Below, piece by piece: positions 47,492 to 59,900 of a stretch of 64,000 nucleotides of DNA. Position 1 is the stretch's first letter. Every line of letters starts with the position of its first letter. This DNA is from Acanthaster planci. Taxonomy: Eukaryota > Echinodermata > Asteroidea > Valvatida > Acanthasteridae. Made by a program: the position numbers and the translations under genes. The notes beneath the pieces are model-generated. The model searched no databases and was not told where the DNA came from. It was given only the letters and a program-made list of their open reading frames with translations. The stretch lies in assembly GCF_001949145.1 (NCBI RefSeq), contig NW_019091356.1, positions 4,117,211-4,181,210 on the forward strand. The letters run 5' to 3'.

Positions 47492-50400
47492 TCATTGATC
47501 AGGTACAATACTGAAATTGTCACATTCTTTGGGCCTCTCCAGCCAACGCCCTAGGCCCTCCGACAGAAATGTGGCTTTTAGGATCTTTTTACATTCTTGA
47601 TAAGCCTCTGCTTTCTCCTTCACCTCACGATAAGTGTTACCAACTTTGAAGTTCTGCTGAGGCTTTTCTTTGGAGACATTCCCTTTGCCCTGTTTGTCTT
47701 TTTTTGAGCTGCTACCTCTTTGGGGGGACTGCTTGATGGAACCTCCAGTGGTTTGACCCTTGCTAGAAGGAAACTTGTTCATAATGACCATGTAAGTAGA
47801 GAAGAGCTTCTCTTGGGAGACACGAGATGAGCTGCCATCCTCTTTCAATCCTTTATCAGTTTTAATCACCTCGATATTATCCAAATCAATAATCCAGTTG
47901 ATGCTGAAGTTTGGTGCTTTAGCAACCGGTGAGGCACCAAAGGGGCACTGGCTTGGTCTGCTGGTGCCCACCATCAGAGGTTTATTCAACTTGTAGCCTC
48001 TTGGTAAGTCTGGGAGGTCTGTGAGGCGCCCATACAGGGCTCTTGGGAGGTGATCAGGGTGGTACTGCATGCCCAAAACCACACTGGAGAGGTACACTGG
48101 TGCAATGAGGTGGCTCAAAAGTGCACCTTGAATTCCTAGGACATTCCAGCTGGCTACCTTGTCACTGCAAGTCATTGTAAAGAGGCGTTCAGGAGCTGCG
48201 GTGGCTTTGCCAGTTAGAGGAATTGTGCTCTCTCCCTGCTTGATCTTGGCACGGAGGATGCCTCTAGCTCCTCTGCCAGGATGGACATCATTGTGTCCCA
48301 TGTTGCGCTCCTCTTTGATGAAACTTGAAGCATCTCCACAAGGGGGGCAGCTGATATACAGATGAAACCGGATTCCTTCCTTTAACTGCAGTATCCCACT
48401 GATGCCACCATCAAAGACGGATGACCTGGGGTTCTTTTGGTACTCTAGGAGCTGTTCCATAAGGTACCTCTTCAGGCAGCGACGGGCAATGACCTCGGCA
48501 TGACAATCATGAATGATTGTGCCTTTTGTGTGAGGCTCCTCGGCTAGAGGACACTTGGTTCCCGTTGCTAGGCAGACAACTTTCAAGCTTTCCACAGCTT
48601 CACCGTCTGACTGCACAATCCCGGCTAGCACCTTGTACTTCAGGTATCTATGCTGTCCATCATTGAGGGTAACCTCACGGAGCTTAGCCTCAATGAGGTT
48701 TTGGATGAGGTTGGCACAAATGAGAGCCTTCTGGGCAGACCAAGTAGAGTATAAAACACTCGGTGTTGGCCGAGTCCTGGCATATAGAAGCCCGTCATTA
48801 TCAGGTGACTTGATGCCAAAAACTGTAAGCAGAGCTTTCCGAGCGATTGCTTCTTTGGCTTCTTTTTTTTTCTTACCCTCTGCAGTGAAGATCTGCCCAT
48901 CTAGCTGGATACTCATAACGTAAACTGGCTCATGAGGTGGTCCACTCTTGTCGACCATGCTGAAGTCCAGTGGAGTGACAGTCATCTCATTTAGCATCTG
49001 GACTGGGTTCTTGTGAGAAGGTGGCTCAAATTCATCTTTTATATCTGTAGGAACTAAAGAGAATTCAACAAGGGACTCATAAAGAACGACAGATGGTTTT
49101 TCTTAGCCGTCTTAAAATTAATGACTGCACAGTTAAACTGCGGGTCAGAAACAACTGCCAGTCAAAATGCTATTGAAATAGAAGTTTTGTGTTTGACCAC
49201 GACACAAATACACAACCATACTATTACACAAGCTAGGAAATATCAAGGTCTTTTTAATTCACTTGTTTGAATAATCTATAACATACTACTCAGCACGATC
49301 TAACAAGTTAGCTTCTTAAAAAGACATATTTTTGACAGCATGCCTTAGAGGTTCAATAGATTTGCTCACTTGTCGGAATTCAATTTGCAAATATCTTTGT
49401 TGCTGCATCTCCCGCCCCTTAGAATAAAAAATTGTTTTTGGAAATTTTTTTTAGTCTTCTTCAGACTGTAAAACAATGCATGCATGCATTGGTATTGAAT
49501 TATCTACTGAACAGATGAAACAAGTTCATTTTAAAAAGTAAGGTTTTTAAAAAAGTAGTATCTACATCTATAAACAAAGGGGTTTTGACAACTGATATTC
49601 AAATTCTACAAACAACATACAGATGACATATGAAATTGAAAAAAGAAGCCACTTTCTCTAACCCAAACAAGAAGAAATCCACATGAAAACAAAGGAGACA
49701 AAGACCAATCCATTGTCATTCATTCATTCATTTCAGCAGCTGACAAAGCTTAAAATCTAGTCAAACCTCAAGGATGGAAGACCAAAGACAAACTGACTTG
49801 TCCAGCCAACCAGAACCTTGCAAATCAGAGTTTACAGTTTTTATTTGATGAGGGTGTACTTTGTATACTTGCCAAAGATACACGATTGAAATAGAAAGCA
49901 TGGAAAGGATCTCTCCAAACTATATGTACCTCAAAGAAGTTCTAAGGATGTATCTAGATAAAATTATGACATAAATAAAGAAACGCTGCAGCTATAATAC
50001 AGGAAATGATCTGCATTATATCCATGAATACGTTTAAAGAAGATGCTAATAGTTCGCATATTTGTAATTATAAATTCAAAGCTTAGTTATCATGATTTAC
50101 CGATGAGTGCATCGGGCGGTTTTTGAGCCATCATCTTAATGTAGTAGAGGGCATTACGAGCCGCGGTGGCATGAGCGCTGTCCAGCCTCTGACCAGTGCC
50201 ATGACACACAGCCAGGGGCGATGTCTGTAATTCCACCAGGCACTGGTACTGATTGTTGGGGCCAGGTTCAGGGAGGTCAATGTATCTGGTTGCAAAGTTT
50301 TGTTCGACGGCTATCAATTGCAGTATCTGGCAGGATTGGGCATCTGCAAAGGCAGAAAGAGTTACTTAGAGAGCCAGTTTTGCTATAACTATTTTGACCA

Positions 50401-53400
50401 GCTACAAATGTTGACTGCTAGGCTTGCAGGTGGCACTTTTTCTGTCATTTTTGGTAACGATAAACATGTTTTTTAATTAATTCACATTTGGTTTAGGGTT
50501 TAATTGAACTATGGATAAAGATTAAACTTCTGAAGAAGTTAGCTGTTTACCCTTTTATTCCAAGAAAAGAGGGTAAGATTAGGGATACCTAAGTTAAGAG
50601 GAAGAAGTTGCAGTCAGTGTGTTTGTTTCTGTTTTCTAATGCAGATGATCAGCTTATAAAGCACAACCCACCAGAGTGACATCAGACTTGCAGAAATTTT
50701 TTTTGTGCAAAACATTTTGGCAAAGCTGTGCTAACAACGGTAAATTTACTTAATCCTGGGATAACACTTTCAAACAGTGAGTGTGAATCCTGCATGATGA
50801 TGGAAATAGTTGTGCCCTTGAGCAAGGTACTTTACAATAATCATTTCTGACCACAGGGGAAAAAAGGTCCACTGTAGGTTGTTTTGGCTGTTCTGTTGGA
50901 CTAGCTACAAATTTTAGTTTGAAGAAAAGTAATCAAGGCTGAAAGGCTGGGGCGGCAGAAAATAGCATGATCCATGGTCAAAGCGTTCAGCAAATTGATG
51001 GAAAATGAACCTGTTGGTATGATGTTACATTTATCTTCACATGAGGGACAGCAGTGAGTGCATACATATAGATTTTTTTTTGCCCCATAAACCACTGGCC
51101 ATGCTAAAATGAAGAATGAATGCTTAATACCACACAATGACGACACAGCAGACAAACACGACACAGGTAGCACTCGCTGGGTTTCTGCAATGCTTTTGAG
51201 CGTACTCTATACGTCACATCTACACATGTACACCAAAATGAAAGTGCAGACACAAATGACAAATGAATGGAATACTGGCAGGTGCATGGAGGTATCAGAG
51301 TGGTTCTGAAACTTAAAACGTCCCGGTTCTTTTGGAGGACCTCCATTGGAACTTTGCCTGTCCCTGCCAGAAACAAGTAGTTTTGTTGCATGTTTCCAGT
51401 TGGAATGAAGTGTCCTGGATTAGTATGTTATTCCATGTGAGGATAGTAGCTGTTCCATATCAAACCGAGCGGTACTCCAAGCTGGAAGGGAAAGGTCTCT
51501 GCCCAATTTCACAGAGCTGCTTCACAGTATAGCAGAAAAGTTGTTCTTACTGTAGCAGAAATATTAGCTGGCCTCAAGCTCTATTTTATAGATGTGATTG
51601 GCAGACCTGCCAACCTCTTGAATCACAAAACTGTATTCTGAAAATTCAAAAGTAGTATTTTTCATTAAAAAATTGTATTTTGCAAAAATGAGAAAAGGCC
51701 TATTCCTCCACGTGAGCGTTTTGACCACTTGTCTGGATTGGGTCTAGTCCGGACAAGATTGCGGCAACACTTCTTAACGCAAAAAATAATCACATGAGAA
51801 ATGCATTATCGAGGTTGAAGAGGGATATGGCCCTATTCCCCCTTTATTGATCACGTTTTCAAATTGTGAAATCTTGAAATGCACATCGCTAATCCAGGCT
51901 TTTGGAATTTCCTGGTGCTGAATTGTCGCCTGCTCGCTGGCCGGCCGTAAAATGCCTCCCTCCTTTTTTCATTTCTGCAGATTTTTAACTTGAGGATCAG
52001 TCTTGTCAAAGATTGCATCCAAATGGGACCCTCTTTAAACAATCCATACACAGGTGTTGTAATGGACACGTTGATGAGTCTATGTCCTAAAATTGTTTGA
52101 AATCTCATAAAAAACGATGCACACGGAATCTGTAAAAGCTGTGCAATAATGTACAACACACTTTCCTTTTCCCCGCACCACTTGTCAGGCACGAGGCCTT
52201 CTATTGCGGTGAAAGCGGAAAAATTAGTAACTTTATTTCAAGCCGCATATTTACGGAGGACGTGAAACGTGGGCTACATAAAATACTGGAGACTGTTTGT
52301 CACTACTTCCATTGACGCACAAGCAGCTTTAAAGAGTTCCACTAATGCAACATGAATATTGACATTTCATGGGCAGCCAATAACGTCGGATGATTACTGG
52401 ATGCTGTTTACACATGAGGCTCGTACACGTGCATGCTTACCCTGTACTCACGTACATGTACATTGTACATGTGCAAACGTTCAAGGCTGTATATTTCTAG
52501 TATAATGTGCACTCGCAATCGTTGAACTACATTTTTTTTTCAGGCGTGTCAATATCGTCAAAACCCATATTTTATGGGGGAGAAAACGTACGATCGTATG
52601 TTCCAGAATTTCCCAGCTAAATCGTACCAGTTGGCAGGTCTGGCTTGTTGTTAACCAGTTGCACATGCATAGAGTTTTCTGTTGTTAAATGTACATCTTC
52701 TCTAGCTCAGTTAAGCAAATTTTCCTCTGAAGTTAGCATGCCTTTGGCTGTGCTTGCTGCTTACGTTCTCCATGTTCTATGCAAAGCCTCTGTGAGTGGA
52801 AAGCCAAGTGCTTAGCAATGCCATGAAACTGGGCAATGGAGTTAGTGCAGGCACCTTAGGGATAAAGCCTGACAACTGCCAGAGCCTTCAATAGGAGCAG
52901 GGAAGCATTCTAAGTGAAACGTTGCAGGTGTTCAGAGTCATGAGATATTCCCTCAGAAGAAGTTTTCAGAAGAATAACCATCACATATCCTCATGATTAT
53001 GGTTACGTAAGAAGAGAGAGGGAAGTTTCAAAAATAGGGTACCAACACAGAAGAGGTACAAGAGAAATGGGACCCACCTGGGAAGTTGAGAGGGTTGTTA
53101 CGGAGTCTGTCGATGTTCTGTCCGACAGCGAACTGCAGCGAGCAGCCAGTTGCTTTGGCAGCTGGTGCATCTGCAGCCTGTTTCTTCTGTCGAATAAGGC
53201 AATACAATTTAAATTGTCATCACTCACTATTTTTAAGGAAACTTTATTGTAATTTTTTTTGTGATCAGAGTAATTTTGGAGTAAGGCTGCACTAAGGAAA
53301 GAAAAGGAATTTAAGATTGCAATTCAGAAGTTGAGTGAGAGGAAGAGAACTGAAGAGTGTGTTTCTGAGCAAGTAAGCACAGCTGGAGTGAGACTCAAAT

Positions 53401-55408
53401 CAGGGATCAGGAATTAGGACATGAGTGGTTGTTAACCTTAAGTCCTCAATAACTTTGCTCACAATCTTCCTAAATCCTTCAAATTCTTCCAATGTGCATG
53501 GAATCGGTGACACAGTTTTTGTACTTTCAAGGGCATCAAGCTCTATGCCCAGTAACAGAGGCTGGGCTCTACCTCCCTCAATATGGCAAAATCTGTTGAA
53601 ACCTCTTGGTGGATTTTGGTGGATCTGGTTGGGGCAGGTTAAAGGATTGCTGATGAACAACCTCAAACAGCTCACATGATCTTTGTCACGTGACCTGCCA
53701 AGAAGAAAAGACATGTCCAAGTGCCCGAAACTGGAGGTAAACATCAAGTCTGAACAATGCATCCTCATACACCAAGAATTGTAGCACTTGTACCTTGGAC
53801 TTGGTGGTTCCGGGTTCGATTCCTGGGTCTGTATCTGGTGGCAAGGCTTTGATTTTTTCCAGCATAGCCTTGGCGGCTGTGCGCTTGGCAAGACGTTTAC
53901 TTTTGTCTGTTCCTGTGGACACAGGGGCCAAGGAAAAAATTAGATTACAAACTATGAACGTGGAAGAGACTTTGAAACATCAGCAGGAAACTTGGCAAAC
54001 GTTATCCAGTACCTTCATATCTATAAACAGGATGTACAGTATAAGTCAACAACAAAATAGTCAACCTTGCTCTTTGAACTTTCCCACGGTGACTCCAATT
54101 ACAAAGCTTCTGTCATGTGGGGGTCCTGTTTCTTCAATCTCATCATATTCCGGCCGCCTCCAACCGAGGAATGTGACTAGCTCTTGAAGCTGTCCCACAG
54201 GGTTGGGAGGATCAACCCTTGATGCATGAACAGAAGGGAGGAAATAAAAATTTACAATTAGGAGAAATCAAGGTTTTTACTCACAAATGGTGTTCATCTC
54301 CAATAATTGAGAATACAGTGAATATTTAGGAGAAGTTACAAGACTGCAAAACAGATGTCCAGAGTTCTGTATTGACATAAGTAATTTTGCTTTAAACACC
54401 AAACAATACTATTTATCTTGTTTATTATTAAATTCTTGATCATCAGAAAAAAATTAGGATATATTTTAACATGTAGATTGAATTGATGACTTTCATGCAG
54501 AGGGCATCCTGTCTGATGGACTCAGGAAGGTTCTTCAGCAAAAGTAAGGTAGGGACTAAGGAACACCATCCCACCAGTAACTGGGAAGCGAGGCTTAGAA
54601 GGGGTCTGGCGGGGGAGGGGGGCAAAAGACCTACGTTTCCGCTTTGACACTGTCTAGTTTGGGGATCTCCACTTCCCACTGTTGCAAGACGGCCTCAGCG
54701 GCGGCTTGCTTGGCGCTCTTCTTGCTCACTCCTTCTCCTGTGAAGGAAAAAGATGAGCGACAAACTCACATCAACGCTATCTCCACCGTCCATGAGGTAA
54801 ACTTCAAAACATTGGAAAATTAAGATAAATATTTACTTTGTGATGTTTTGATAGCTACTTATATGAACTTTAAAATGAGAGACATTAAATACCTTTCCAT
54901 CAAGTGTATGAACTGGATACTGGACAAAATGGCAGAAAGATTTCTTGATACGAGGGGTACTTATTTTCCCCTAAATGTATCTATTAGCCATCTGAGAGCA
55001 ATAACATGATCTAAAATGTTGAATTTACCAAGGAAGATATTGAGGTACATGTACATGTAAGCCCTGTGCTTGCCGGCAGAAAATACTTGTGGAATTTTTC
55101 AGACCAGTCTCATAGGGTTGGTGCACAGGATGTCAAGTGGCGTTTGAACTTGGAATTCTTTCCAAACTGGCTTTCTCTCATTGCGTACCAGGAGTCAATG
55201 GACAGATGCAATGTTTAAACAACTGGCAAGGTCCAACGTAGCTTGAGTTTGACCTACCTGTGCCTACTGTTTGTCCAGCTGTACAGTTGATGGTGAATTT
55301 AGGTTGGTGGGATAGGCCCTCCTGACTGATGGTGTTATAGATGGGTGTCATGCCCTGCCGAGCACAGTGCTCCTGCAGTATGCTGACTGCCGTCTTGCAG
55401 TTTGCCAT
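47492..55408 (-). CDS. TARBP2/PRKRA-like triple dsRBD joined to ADAR2-like dsRBD + deaminase (putative chimera)
   Basis: Exons 55408-55258, 54737-54635, 54217-54066, 53912-53794, 53186-53078, 50343-50101 and 49053-47492 join in phase to 812 residues. dsRBD1 (about 4-77) has SILQEHCARQGMTPIYN and GVSKKSAKQAAAEA. dsRBD2 (about 90-158) has NPVGQLQELVTFLGWRRPEY and SKRLAKRTAAKAML. dsRBD3 (about 212-282) has QYQCLVELQTSPLAVCHGTG and no KKxAK, as in the type-B, Dicer-binding third domain of TARBP2/PRKRA. The last exon adds an ADAR2-like dsRBD (about 306-372, GKKKKEAKEA) and a full deaminase (about 400-808): His477 and Glu479 in DCHAE, Cys531 in PPCGD, Cys588 in TCSDK, base-flipping Glu567 in GESTIP. 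So RNA A-to-I activity is predicted, unlike vertebrate ADAD proteins. A Lys/Ser-rich insert precedes the C-terminal helices. The six-exon part and the last exon could instead be separate genes: a stop lies in the intron right after the dsRBD3 donor. Confidence 0.75.
49840..49845 (-). terminator. Candidate internal poly(A) signal after the TARBP2-like part
   Basis: AATAAA on the minus strand about 250 nt after the in-frame TGA (50090-50092) that would end the product at IGKS if the donor at 50100 is not used. It would yield a normal-length TARBP2/PRKRA-like mRNA. Confidence 0.4.
50750..50860 (+). repeat. Possible SINE/LINE tail fragment
   Basis: Contains TGTGCCCTTGAGCAAGGTAC, a phrase resembling the L2-type 3' tails of many animal SINEs. 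Too short to classify. In the large intron between exons 5 and 6. Confidence 0.35.
51602..52642. mobile_element. DNA element with CAGACCTGCCAAC inverted ends
   Basis: CAGACCTGCCAAC at the left and GTTGGCAGGTCTG at the right bound 1,041 bp in the 2.9-kb intron between exons 5 and 6. CAG...CTG ends suggest a hAT/CACTA-style relic. No target duplication found, and the 113-aa internal frame has no known domain. Confidence 0.65.
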
Positions 55409-56932
55409 CTTGAATGGGAGTCTGGTCAGAGGGGTGCGGAATGACTATGCATGAGAGGGCAGGATATGTTGAGAAATATTAATTACAATTCAAGAACTGT
55501 TTCACCATTGTCGGCATTTGGGGGGCCTAAGGCCTAAGTGGTTAGGGTTTGTAGTTTCCAATCATAGGGTCGGGGGTTCGCATCCAGCTGGTAGCAGCAT
55601 GTTATGACCTTGGGCAAGTCACTTTACCTCTCTCCATTCAGGAGTAAATGGGTACCTGTGAGGGCAGACACGATAATGTTTAGCCGTTTGCGACGAAATG
55701 GCAGCATCAGGCTAATATACTCCCCAGAGAGCTGAGATGGTTTCAGGAATGTTCAGATGATGTGAGCCCAATGTGCAGGCATAATGATAATAAGCACGTG
55801 CAGACATTCCGTAATATGCGCTATATACACGTAGTACTGTACTAGTGACTACCCACGTGATCAGGTCAGATGACAGATCCATGCATCCATCATGTCTACG
55901 CACGATGTGCATGTAATGATTGACTTTTATCTTTAAAAAACGACAAAATTTTAACAAAAATAGTATTTTTGGCTTAACTTACCGTCCAGCTTCGTGACAA
56001 TGTTGCTGGCAAGCAAGGAAATTCTTTCCTGGGCCTTAAATTCTGAATAAAAATTACTCCTATTTTGTCAATGTCTCGACTTCGCCTTCGGTTTCTTATC
56101 TTACATCCGGTAACTTTATAAAGCGCCACCAAGAGACAAAACGCCGCCTTTTGGTGTCGACGCGCTGATTGGTTGATTACAATTTCTGTTTTTTCTCTCG
56201 TCTGCATCACATGGCATCAGCAGAAACCTTCATCACATTCACATGGGACGGGTAAATATGCTGCACATTTCCATGAACTTTTGCTGTGAAATTTGTCTAT
56301 CATGTCTCTAATTCTTTAGTTTGCAGCCAGTGACTGAGATAGCAGAATACCACAGTGTTATGTGAGTCGGCTTGAAATAATTGTCGGAAATTGTCATGGA
56401 CGAAAGATCTGAGTTATTCCATACATGGACATGATGGAGGTAGAAAAGACTCGATCTGGTTCTGTTTTCCTTCCTCCTTGACCAGACCCCTTCGTCATGG
56501 GTCTAGCACTGCTAGTAGTACTAGTATTACTAGGCTGGCCGCTGGGCTTCAATCCATTCATCCAGTACCAGTCCTCAAAAATATTGCACACATGGCTGAT
56601 CGATTTTGCTTGCTCGGAGCGCGCGCAATCACGGACGTGACAGCTCTAGGCTAGGGCAGTTTTTAAATTTAAGTTCAGTGACAATGAAAGTACAAAGCGA
56701 CTGTCCACTCAGAAAGCACAGGAATATCTACCTGCTCTCCAGAATGGGGCACCATGCAAGCACACTTACTGTACAGTGTAGGCCTTTATGTAGTCGTCTA
56801 AGACTTTCAACATACATGACGGCGGCATTGACAGAAACTGACTCAATCATGTAGATTATAGTTTGCCCAATTGTAATGTTATCATCTTGCAAATTTGTAC
56901 ATTTACTTGCAGATTCCTTCAGCACTGTGAAG
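55409..56932. other. Bidirectional promoter region, dsRNA locus / TACO1
   Basis: About 1.5 kb between divergent start codons. A tRNA-headed SINE lies at 55530-55690. Probable first exons and core promoters are around 55980-56300; an acceptor (CTTGCAG at 56905-56911) just before the TACO1 ATG suggests a 5' UTR intron. Confidence 0.45.
55530..55690 (+). mobile_element. tRNA-derived SINE with MIR/L2-like tail
   Basis: The head has an A-box-like TAAGTGGTTAGGGT and a B-box GGTTCGCATCC at tRNA-like spacing. The body contains GACCTTGGGCAAGTCACTTT, very close to the conserved 3' block of vertebrate MIR and related SINEs. Not a functional tRNA: the cloverleaf cannot be completed. Confidence 0.7.
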
Positions 56933-59900
56933 ATGGCAGTCAGTATTTGGTTTTCCGCACCTAGCAAGGAACTTAAGCGACTTGTTCGTACATGCATTTA
57001 CTTTACAACACAGAGTCGCAACCCCCAACATTTTAAACCATCCTACCTGCTTGATGAACTAGCTTCAAGAAGTAAATATATTGCAGTCAATTCTAAAATA
57101 GCTAATTCCACCCTAAATACCGAGCAGTGTGCTACAACGTCCAATCAAAGGGAATTGTCAAAGTGTAGAGAGCGACACCAAGGTAAAGCGAACATGAAAT
57201 GGCCCAGTATGCTCTTCCACCAAAGAGGTTTGGACACTAGCATTGACTGTAGACTCCTCAGTGTTGGCCACCAACTTACATGTAGATGGCTGCCAGGCAG
57301 TGGAATTTCAACGCAACCAATGAGGCTCTTCCACGGGAGCAGCACCGTCTGGGCTGGGCATAACAAATGGTCCAAGGTGAAGCACATCAAGGGCCCTAAA
57401 GATGATCAAAGGAGTATTGTCTTCAACAAACTCATTCTGCAGATGAGGATTGCTATAAGAGGTATGTTTATTTATTATGCAAAGACACTTGTTTCATATG
57501 CTACTCATTGGCCTGTTTACTGTTAATATATGAACAGACTGTGTGAAGGAAGCAAAGGAAAAACCCACACGAAATCAAAACCCCAAAACTTAAAAACAAA
57601 AGACCAACATATTCTTGAGAGAATTGAAGGAAAGGCAGCTTCCAGGACCTCCCAACAACGAGCCTACCCCAAACCCAGCCTCTTTACCCAGCCTTCCAAA
57701 GTGAAGGTCATCCAACTTCAAACCAACCCACGCCAACCCAACCACCAATCCATCCCTACTTACAATGCTAACTGTTTGGAAATCCATCTAACTTACATTG
57801 ATTTACCTTGTTTGTTTTCTTCAAGTCCTCAAAAATGTCAAATTATTTAATTTATATTTTTTTTGTCTCTTTAGAAAATGGACCAAATCCTGAATTGAAT
57901 TCTGCTCTGGCAGGTTTAATATCCCAGGCCAAGTCAAAAGCTATGCCAAAGTCGACAATAGAAGGGGTTCTCAAAGCTCCTGTAAGTACAGTGCAAACGG
58001 CATGCATAAGAACATTAGAGCATAACAACGTATTGAAGATTTGGAGTATTTCCCTAATTATGGTGTGTAGGAGAGCCGCCTAAATGGACAGGGACATTTT
58101 GCTTAAACATGCCTCTACAGACCTCACTGGCACTAGAAGTGGGGGGTTACTTGGGGGTAATAGCCCCCTACTTTTGGCAGGTCCTTTAGTGATCTGTGCC
58201 TGATGGTCTCACAAATGCCCCCCCCCACTTTGAAAACTGTTCTGCTGCTTCTGTCTACAGTATATGATGAAATTTAAGAAGCATCTGTCAACGCCTTTGT
58301 TTGCATTTTACTAGTGGCTAAATAAACCGTCACTCAGTCAAAATGACTGAGAACCAGTCTCCATCAGTACACTTTGCCTTTCATTTTAGCTGGTAACCTA
58401 CTTTAGTTGGACTAATATTTTCTCTGCTTAGCAGAATTCTGTGCCATGCAGCTCTATGAAATTGTGCAGTGTCCAAACTATTTGGTTAGGGCTTTACACA
58501 TGGTCCTGTGTGAAGTGGCTGCAGCCAGCACCATGGAATCATGCGCAATGTCAAGCCATAGCCAAGTAATTCGGACACTGCCTTGGCTGCGGCCGATTCT
58601 GATCCTGTGTCCACTGTGTATGAAGGCTAAGAGTGCAGACACACAGCTGCTGTTGGAGGCACGAGGGCCAGGCCAGTCATGTCTTCTCATTGATGTCTTG
58701 ACAGACAATGCCAGAAGGACGAGGAATGAGATACAACGAATCTTACAAAAGAATGGGTGAGGCCGATTTATCAGTCATAGACTTAGGGGTGAGATTTCTC
58801 AGCTTTTTTAGCTGATTTCAGCTTTTTTTGTTTTGGATTTTAGCTTTATTTCTTCACTGGCTATGTACAAAAGCAAAGGAGATTTTAAGAGTTCAGCTTC
58901 TTGATGCCTTTTCAGCTGTTTCAGCTATTTTTATCATTGGTCAATCTCATCCCTGTAGACTCTACACAGTAGCGTATCCAGTAGTGTGTTCCCCCCCCCA
59001 CTCACCTTTCAGATAATTTTATTAAAAGGAATTGCTAGTTTGGGCATTTTAGAAAATAGTACTGCCCCCATTTTTTGGGGTATGGGTGAAGTTTTTTTGC
59101 TGAACCCCCCCTCACTAAAAATCTGAATTGCTACTGGTTTATTTTGCAGGAGTTGCATACTCTAAAATTGGACCCATCTTGCACCATTAGTTCTGTTAGT
59201 TATATCATGTAACGTGAAGTACCAAAAAATTGCTGATGGGTACATACCTGTAGAGATACATACTTCAAAAATCTGAATGTTTGTTGCTGCTATTGAAGCA
59301 TTTTTCTGATCATTGTAGCCTGCCTCGCTGGGAGAATAAATCCAAAACAAGGACAATAACTTTGAAATAGATTCCAGTGTATAAATATTTGTGCATTGCT
59401 TTTATGTTTTCAAATCGTTCCAGAGGAGACTTTGGCACCAGTCTCTATGCCTTCACAAGGAAGGGCGTGGTCAAAGTGTTACCACAAATGGAAGGTCAGG
59501 AGAAACCGTTGACCCTTGACCTTGCTGAGGAGGTTGCCATCGAGGTCGGTGCCGAGGATGTGCAGGAGACAAGCAACGAGGACGACACTGCCCTGTTCAT
59601 GGTGAGTGTGGTGAATATTTGTTCATGGATTTACCTGGCAGCCCCCCTGGATTTGAACCCAGGGGGGCTTGGGTTTTTGAGGCAAAATACAGGAATAGTA
59701 AAAGCAGCCGATGAATGGCAAGGGCTGCATAAAAATGCAGCAACCATGTGTTACCAGAGAGCGTGTGAGCGTAGAGTCAGATCCCCTCGCCAACTGTTTT
59801 TCTGCTCAAATGTTAAAGCCTAGAAGTGCTTATTTTCTGACTCTAACAAAATTGGGATGCTGCATCAATCTTGAATTTATTAAGTGTTGTCCAAGAACAT

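Noticed and set aside
48159-48923. Plus-strand frames of 68 and 122 aa
   Set aside because: Antisense shadows of the deaminase exon.
55535-55610. Possible tRNA gene
   Set aside because: A- and B-box-like motifs are present, but no cloverleaf forms and a SINE tail follows.
57530-57850. 106-aa Lys/Pro-rich frame in TACO1 intron 1
   Set aside because: It lies after a good donor and before a good acceptor that join in phase to the YebC core; intronic.
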